The notes under the pieces were generated by a model. That model made no database searches. It was not told where the DNA came from and saw nothing but the letters and a program-made list of their open reading frames with translations. Below are positions 36,200-40,201 of a DNA stretch of 40,201 nt, piece by piece. How positions within the stretch are numbered: position 1 is the stretch's first letter; every line of letters begins with the position of its first letter. This DNA comes from an uncultured Cetobacterium sp. (lineage in GTDB: Bacteria; Fusobacteriota; Fusobacteriia; Fusobacteriales; Fusobacteriaceae), in contig NZ_CAMQXC010000007.1 in NCBI RefSeq assembly GCF_947038635.1, forward strand, positions 1 through 40,201, read 5' to 3'. Both the position numbers and the translations under genes were made by a program.

Positions 36200-36662
36200 T
36201 TATAAATTCTCCTGATTTTCCTCCTGTTTTTTTACATAACTTTATATCACTAATTAACATTGTTTTATCCATAGCCTTACACATATCATAAATTGTTAAA
36301 AGTGCTGTAGATACACCTGTTAAAGCTTCCATTTCCACACCTGTTTTTCCAAAAGTTTTAACGGTTACTTTAGATTCAATAGTTAGATCTTCATCTGAAA
36401 AATTAAATTCAACTTCTACACCTGTTAGAAATAATGGATGACACATTGGAATTAAATCACTAGTTTTTTTAGCTGCCATAATACCTGCAACTCTAGCGAC
36501 ACCTAATACATCTCCCTTTTCAATATTTCCCTCTTTTACTCTATTATAAGTTTCTTCATTCATTGTAATTTTTCCACTTGTTATCGCGACTCTTTTAGTT
36601 TCTTTTTTTTCCGTTACATCTACCATTATTGCTTTTCCATCTTCATTAAAATGTGTTAACAT
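36192..36662 (-). CDS. moaC: cyclic pyranopterin monophosphate synthase MoaC
   Basis: MoaC completes formation of cyclic pyranopterin monophosphate from the MoaA product in molybdenum-cofactor synthesis. The 156-residue protein has DLIPMCHPL (H75), [11 protein letters not shown] (108-118), YDMCKAMDK (D126) and KKTGGKSG (144-151), the active-site sequences. The start has GGAGG 10 bases upstream and overlaps the xdhC end by 17 bases. moaA and moeA are not in the window. Confidence 0.95.
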   Translation of the reverse strand: MLTHFNEDGKAIMVDVTEKKETKRVAITSGKITMNEETYNRVKEGNIEKGDVLGVARVAGIMAAKKTSDLIPMCHPLFLTGVEVEFNFSDEDLTIESKVTVKTFGKTGVEMEALTGVSTALLTIYDMCKAMDKTMLISDIKLCKKTGGKSGEFINE

Positions 36663-37437
36663 CTTTTGTAAGCCTCCTATGAATCAACTCTCCATTATTT
36701 TTAACTTTTAATATCTCAGCCATAATCTCTATAGCAATTTCATATGGACTTCCATCAGATAGTTTTAATCCAATTGGAGAGTATAGTTTTTCTTCAGGTA
36801 TAACTACTCTACTTTCTAGTATCCCTTTTTTGATTTCTATAACCTTTTTCTTACTTCCAATCATTCCAATATATCTGCTTTGCTTTTTTAAAACACTTCT
36901 TAATGCTTTTTCATCTGTTGCATGTCCCTTAGTTACAATTATATAATAAGAGTTTTCATTTTCGTTTAACTCTTCTATAAGCTGCTCATAATCTCCTATT
37001 TTTATATCCAATGAAAAATTTTCATTCTCTTCTCTATCATCAAGAATAACTCTTTCAAAATCAGAACTTTCTAGTATCTCATACAACTTCTGTCCTATAT
37101 GCCCTGCTCCTATAATAACAATACGATTTTTAGGATTTATAACTTTTATATATCCCTCGACACTACCACCACAACTCATTCCTAGTTCAGCCTCTTTTGT
37201 TAAATCGTGATTAAAACTTTGATTTTCATTTTCTTCTAAGCACTTTTTAGCTTGATTAATAACTCTATGCTCTACCAATCCTCCACCAATAGTTCCTATA
37301 AAATCATCTTCCCATACACCCATTAAAGTTCCCTCTTTTCTAGGTGTTGATCCACTGGATTTAGTTATTGTTACTAGAGCTACCCTTTTTCCTGATTTTA
37401 CAATTTCAAAAATTTTCTCCAAAATATTTAAATCCAT
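36646..37437 (-). CDS. XdhC/CoxI-family molybdenum enzyme maturation protein
   Basis: The 263-residue protein has the XdhC N-terminal motifs SGSTPRK (28-34), GGGLVE (51-56) and MSCGG (87-91, the cysteine suggested to bind or sulfurate cofactor), then a Rossmann-like domain with [10 protein letters not shown] (107-116). Family members insert sulfurated molybdenum cofactor into hydroxylases such as xanthine dehydrogenase. It overlaps yqeB by 32 bases and moaC by 17. GGGGAG lies close to the start. Confidence 0.9.
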   Translation of the reverse strand: MDLNILEKIFEIVKSGKRVALVTITKSSGSTPRKEGTLMGVWEDDFIGTIGGGLVEHRVINQAKKCLEENENQSFNHDLTKEAELGMSCGGSVEGYIKVINPKNRIVIIGAGHIGQKLYEILESSDFERVILDDREENENFSLDIKIGDYEQLIEELNENENSYYIIVTKGHATDEKALRSVLKKQSRYIGMIGSKKKVIEIKKGILESRVVIPEEKLYSPIGLKLSDGSPYEIAIEIMAEILKVKNNGELIHRRLTKDVNTF

Positions 37438-38242
37438 CTTTCTCCCCTTTCTCTACAATTTCACTAAAAATAGCTTCAAGAACCGAACCACCTAAAGCTC
37501 TAGCTTTATCAGATATTGTAAAGCAATTATTATATTGGTTTAATCTTGGATCTATATCAGCAATCTTTAAACCTTTTTTTACATCATAATTATCTCTGAT
37601 TATTCCTCTCAATAATCCATCTATGGTAGCCCTAACCAATTCACTATCAATACTTCCTATCGGTTCATCCTTTTTTACAAAATCACCAATTTTTTTGAAA
37701 GATTTAAACTTCCCAGATATTTTAGCATAAATAACTCTTTCCACGGTAACTCCAGCTATATCTCCAGGATTTCCCGTATTTTTTTCGGCTTCACCAACTT
37801 TTATAACTCTTCCTAAATTATGACCTCTCATTGTTTCTATAACAGTTCCAACATCTTTTCCTGCTATAAATCCAGGTCCTAATCCAACTGTTATTGGTGC
37901 CATTGTTATTGTTGTTCCTAAATTTTTCTTTGCTATAATAGCATCTACTACGATGTTAGGTTTTAATTCTTTTATCCACTTTCCCCATGGATCAATTACT
38001 ATTGGTACCTCTCTGTTTAACCAACACTTTTTAATCTCTTCAAGTGTTTCTACTTTTCTAGATTTTACCCCTTCAACTATTTGTTCACCATTAGAATTAT
38101 ATATACACTCTGAAAATGAAACTGTTCGTCGAATAGAACTAGGTTGATCTATTTCTAAAACTAACATTTTAAATCCACATTTATACAAACAATAAATAAC
38201 TCCTGTTGCTAAATCTCCTGCTCCCCTAATTATAGCTAACAT
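37406..38242 (-). CDS. yqeB: selenium-dependent molybdenum hydroxylase accessory protein YqeB
   Basis: The 278-residue protein starts MLAIIRGAGDLATGVIYCL and contains RRTVSFSECIY and VGLGPGFIAG, the signature of the YqeB/EF2563 family found with selenium-dependent molybdenum hydroxylases. Its exact reaction is not established. The nucleotide loop GAGDLATG suggests a Rossmann fold. AGGAG lies 6 bases before ATG. It is followed by xdhC and moaC in an overlapping chain; no hydroxylase or selenium gene is in the window. Confidence 0.88.
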   Translation of the reverse strand: MLAIIRGAGDLATGVIYCLYKCGFKMLVLEIDQPSSIRRTVSFSECIYNSNGEQIVEGVKSRKVETLEEIKKCWLNREVPIVIDPWGKWIKELKPNIVVDAIIAKKNLGTTITMAPITVGLGPGFIAGKDVGTVIETMRGHNLGRVIKVGEAEKNTGNPGDIAGVTVERVIYAKISGKFKSFKKIGDFVKKDEPIGSIDSELVRATIDGLLRGIIRDNYDVKKGLKIADIDPRLNQYNNCFTISDKARALGGSVLEAIFSEIVEKGEKDGFKYFGENF

Positions 38243-38251
38243 AATCTCTCC

Positions 38252-39100
38252 TTATTTTTCAAGAAATTTATTTTTATACTCCCAATATGACCCTTCTAAC
38301 CTTTTTGCTATTTCACCAAAAATTTTACAAGTATTTTCAATAAAATATTCATCTACTGTAATTCTTTTTCCTGTCCTTAAATTAAATATTTTAACTATCT
38401 CTTTTTCTATCGATTCAGGTATCTCTGTCATATAATCATGAAGATAATCATTCCTAATTTTTCTAACAATTCCAATAAAATTTCTCTCATTTTCATCTAA
38501 AGAAAATCTATTTTTCATTGCTTCTTCTAAAAATAGAATATAACTATTTAAATAAGACATATTTTTATTTTGAATCTCTTCTAAATCTAAATGTTTATCA
38601 TAAGCAATATCTTTAGTTATATTTTTCAATAGAACTTCAAATATCATAAAAATATTTAATAAATTACTCATATGATGTATCTCTTTAAAAGCATTATTGT
38701 TTATGAAATAACATTTACTATATTTAGAAAATTCTTTTTCATTATCTCTTGTAGAGGTTAAAGATTCTCTTGAGACTTTCTGATATTCTTTTAAAAAGAT
38801 ACTATTTATACTATACATTCTACATATTGTAGTCATTCTTATTTCGAACTCTTCAAAAAATTTTGCACTTTCATCATTTACTACAAAATACGGGTTAGGT
38901 TCACATGGAATCGTCTCTATTTGTATACAAATATTTTTTAAATAATCTCCATTCTTTTCTTCCTTATGTTCACAACTTTTGCATCCACAATTTTCACTAT
39001 TACATTGAATACTTTCTTTTATATTTTTCTCTATACTTTCTTCACTTTTTATAATTTCTTGATTCTTTTTTTTCATAAAAATTCTTTTAAAAAATTCCAT
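38252..39100 (-). CDS. uncharacterised protein with Cys cluster and HEPN-like motif
   Basis: I do not recognise this 282-residue protein. The N-terminus is lysine-rich, then CNSENCGCKSCEH (C33, C38, C40, C43, H45) looks like a metal-binding knuckle. The rest is helical and charged. RNDYLH (R216 to H221) fits the R-x4-H motif of HEPN RNases, preceded by an IVRKI helix. There is no signal peptide or membrane segment. It lies 16 bases after galE and 9 before yqeB, so it is co-transcribed. It may be a HEPN toxin-like or RNA-binding protein, or an unrelated helical protein. AGGTG precedes ATG. Confidence 0.6.
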   Translation of the reverse strand: MEFFKRIFMKKKNQEIIKSEESIEKNIKESIQCNSENCGCKSCEHKEEKNGDYLKNICIQIETIPCEPNPYFVVNDESAKFFEEFEIRMTTICRMYSINSIFLKEYQKVSRESLTSTRDNEKEFSKYSKCYFINNNAFKEIHHMSNLLNIFMIFEVLLKNITKDIAYDKHLDLEEIQNKNMSYLNSYILFLEEAMKNRFSLDENERNFIGIVRKIRNDYLHDYMTEIPESIEKEIVKIFNLRTGKRITVDEYFIENTCKIFGEIAKRLEGSYWEYKNKFLEK

Positions 39101-39116
39101 AGTTCACCTCTGTTTT

Positions 39117-40091
39117 CTAAAGACTTCTATACCAAATCCAAGCTGTTTCAATTATTTTTTCAACATCTGTATATTCAGGTTTCCACCCTAAAACTTCTCT
39201 CGCTTTTTCACTAGCTGCTACCACTGATGCTGGATCTCCTTCTCTTTTTTCAACTACCTCTGATTTTATATCAATATTTGTAACTTTTTTAGCTGCATTT
39301 AACATCTCTAAAACTGAAAATCCATTTCCATTTCCTAAATTATAGATTCCACTAATATTTTTAGCTAATGCTGGTAAAGCAGCAATATGTGCTCTTACCA
39401 AGTCAACTACATGAATATAATCTCTTATACCTGTTCCATCTTTTGTTGGATAATCATCTCCGTAGATACTTAGTTTTTCTCTTTCTCCTTTTGCAGCTTG
39501 TAAAATTATTGGAATTAAAGCTGTTACACCATCACCTTTTTGTCCTATATGATATTTTTCATGAGCTCCTCCAACATTAAAATATCTAAATATAGAATAA
39601 TTCATTCCATATGCTTTTGCAGCATCTATTATAACTCTTTCAGCCATTAGCTTACTAGCTCCATAAGGATTTATTGGATTAGTTGGATAGTCTTCATACA
39701 CTAATCCTTCGCATTTAACTTCACCATAAACTGCAGCAGTTGATGAAAAAATTATATTTTTTACACTATATTTTTTCATAACTTCAATTACATTCATTAC
39801 TCCATAAGTATTATTTAGATAATATTTATTTGGTTCAAAAACACTTTCACCAACTTTTATATAACCAGCAAAATTCATTACTGCATCTATTTTATTCTCT
39901 TTAAAAACATTTTCAAAAGAATTTATCTCTCTTATATCTCCTTGATAAAATTTTGCTCTCTTATCAACTAGCTCTATATATCCATTTTCTAAATTGTCTA
40001 AAACTATAACATTATACCCTGAATCCAATAATTCTACCACTGCATGGCTTCCTATATAACCCGCGCCACCAGTAACTAATATATTTTTCAT
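39117..40091 (-). CDS. galE: UDP-glucose 4-epimerase (copy 2)
   Basis: The 324-residue extended SDR has TGGAGYIGS (7-15), SSTAAVYGE (116-124) and the catalytic Y143 and K147. It catalyses UDP-glucose/UDP-galactose interconversion. It differs from copy 1 along the whole length. It is the first gene after the 5S rRNA and starts the operon that continues into the Cys-cluster gene and yqeB. GAGGTG lies 6 bases before ATG. Use of other UDP-sugars is possible. Confidence 0.9.
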   Translation of the reverse strand: MKNILVTGGAGYIGSHAVVELLDSGYNVIVLDNLENGYIELVDKRAKFYQGDIREINSFENVFKENKIDAVMNFAGYIKVGESVFEPNKYYLNNTYGVMNVIEVMKKYSVKNIIFSSTAAVYGEVKCEGLVYEDYPTNPINPYGASKLMAERVIIDAAKAYGMNYSIFRYFNVGGAHEKYHIGQKGDGVTALIPIILQAAKGEREKLSIYGDDYPTKDGTGIRDYIHVVDLVRAHIAALPALAKNISGIYNLGNGNGFSVLEMLNAAKKVTNIDIKSEVVEKREGDPASVVAASEKAREVLGWKPEYTDVEKIIETAWIWYRSL

Positions 40092-40126
40092 ATAACACCT
40101 CTCTACAATTTAATTTTATCTATTAA

Positions 40127-40135
40127 ATTATAGCA
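40127..40135 (-). promoter_or_regulatory. galE: extended -10 promoter for galE copy 2
   Basis: The minus strand shows TGCTATAAT, an extended -10, about 36 bases before the start codon. The -35 region is T-rich and weak. The promoter lies between the 5S 3' end and galE, after a T-rich stretch that could help end rRNA transcription. Confidence 0.65.
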
Positions 40136-40159
40136 CAATTTTACAAAAAATAAAAAAAG

Positions 40160-40201
40160 ATTGGCAACTTCCTATCCTCCCAGGGGGCTGCCCCCCAAGT
40201 A
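40160..40201 (-). rRNA. rrf: 5S rRNA, 3' end (cut by window edge)
   Basis: The minus strand contains GGGGGGCAGCCCCC (helix IV), then UGGGAGGAUAGGAAGU and UGCCAA, matching the 3' portion of bacterial 5S rRNA (helix V and the closing stem). About 42 bases are inside the window; the rest lies beyond the right edge. The 3' end near 40160 is set by the final GCCAA and is uncertain by a few bases. T-rich sequence follows. Confidence 0.92.

Overview
The window is a strongly AT-rich bacterial chromosome segment in which every gene I can support lies on the minus strand, so transcription runs from high to low coordinates. The str, S10, spc and alpha ribosomal clusters, a fused DAK2-DegV protein, an AbgT transporter and the codon use suggest Fusobacteriota (Fusobacterium or Cetobacterium-like). 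That assignment is inference by eye and was not tested by a search. No mobile element, CRISPR array or tRNA was seen. No gene-free stretch exceeds 300 bases; the longest spacers (about 110-230 bases) hold promoters, terminators or structured leaders and are listed.

In transcription order, the right edge holds the 3' end of a 5S rRNA, so an rRNA operon lies just outside. Next comes one tight operon from an extended -10 promoter near 40130 to a terminator at 34854-34875: galE (second copy), an unrecognised protein with a Cys cluster and a HEPN-like motif, yqeB, an xdhC-family gene, moaC and a gltS-family symporter. Yqeb, XdhC and MoaC point to cofactor maturation for a selenium-dependent molybdenum hydroxylase whose structural genes are not in the window. 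An ABC-F ATPase gene follows alone.

The central 20 kb is translation machinery. The str operon (rpsL, rpsG, fusA, tuf) has an excellent sigma-70 promoter and ends in a terminator at 28440-28456. A new promoter then starts rpsJ, and the S10, spc and alpha genes run without a break to rplQ, with an internal terminator-like hairpin between secY and adk. Two long spacers, rpsJ-rplC and rpmJ-rpsM, are rich in paired elements and look like autoregulatory ribosomal-protein leaders. Smaller structured spacers precede rplB, rpsD and tuf. Many of these genes start with TTG or GTG.

Downstream are a cold-shock protein gene with its own promoter and terminator, then a housekeeping string: coaE, a U32 peptidase-family gene, pgpA, cinA, an XRE-cupin regulator and a FakA-FakB-like fusion gene (fatty-acid kinase), ending in a terminator at 4425-4457. 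After that come galE (first copy, strong promoter), a terminator, birA, mnmA and an M24 Xaa-Pro peptidase gene. The left edge cuts an abgT-family transporter gene.
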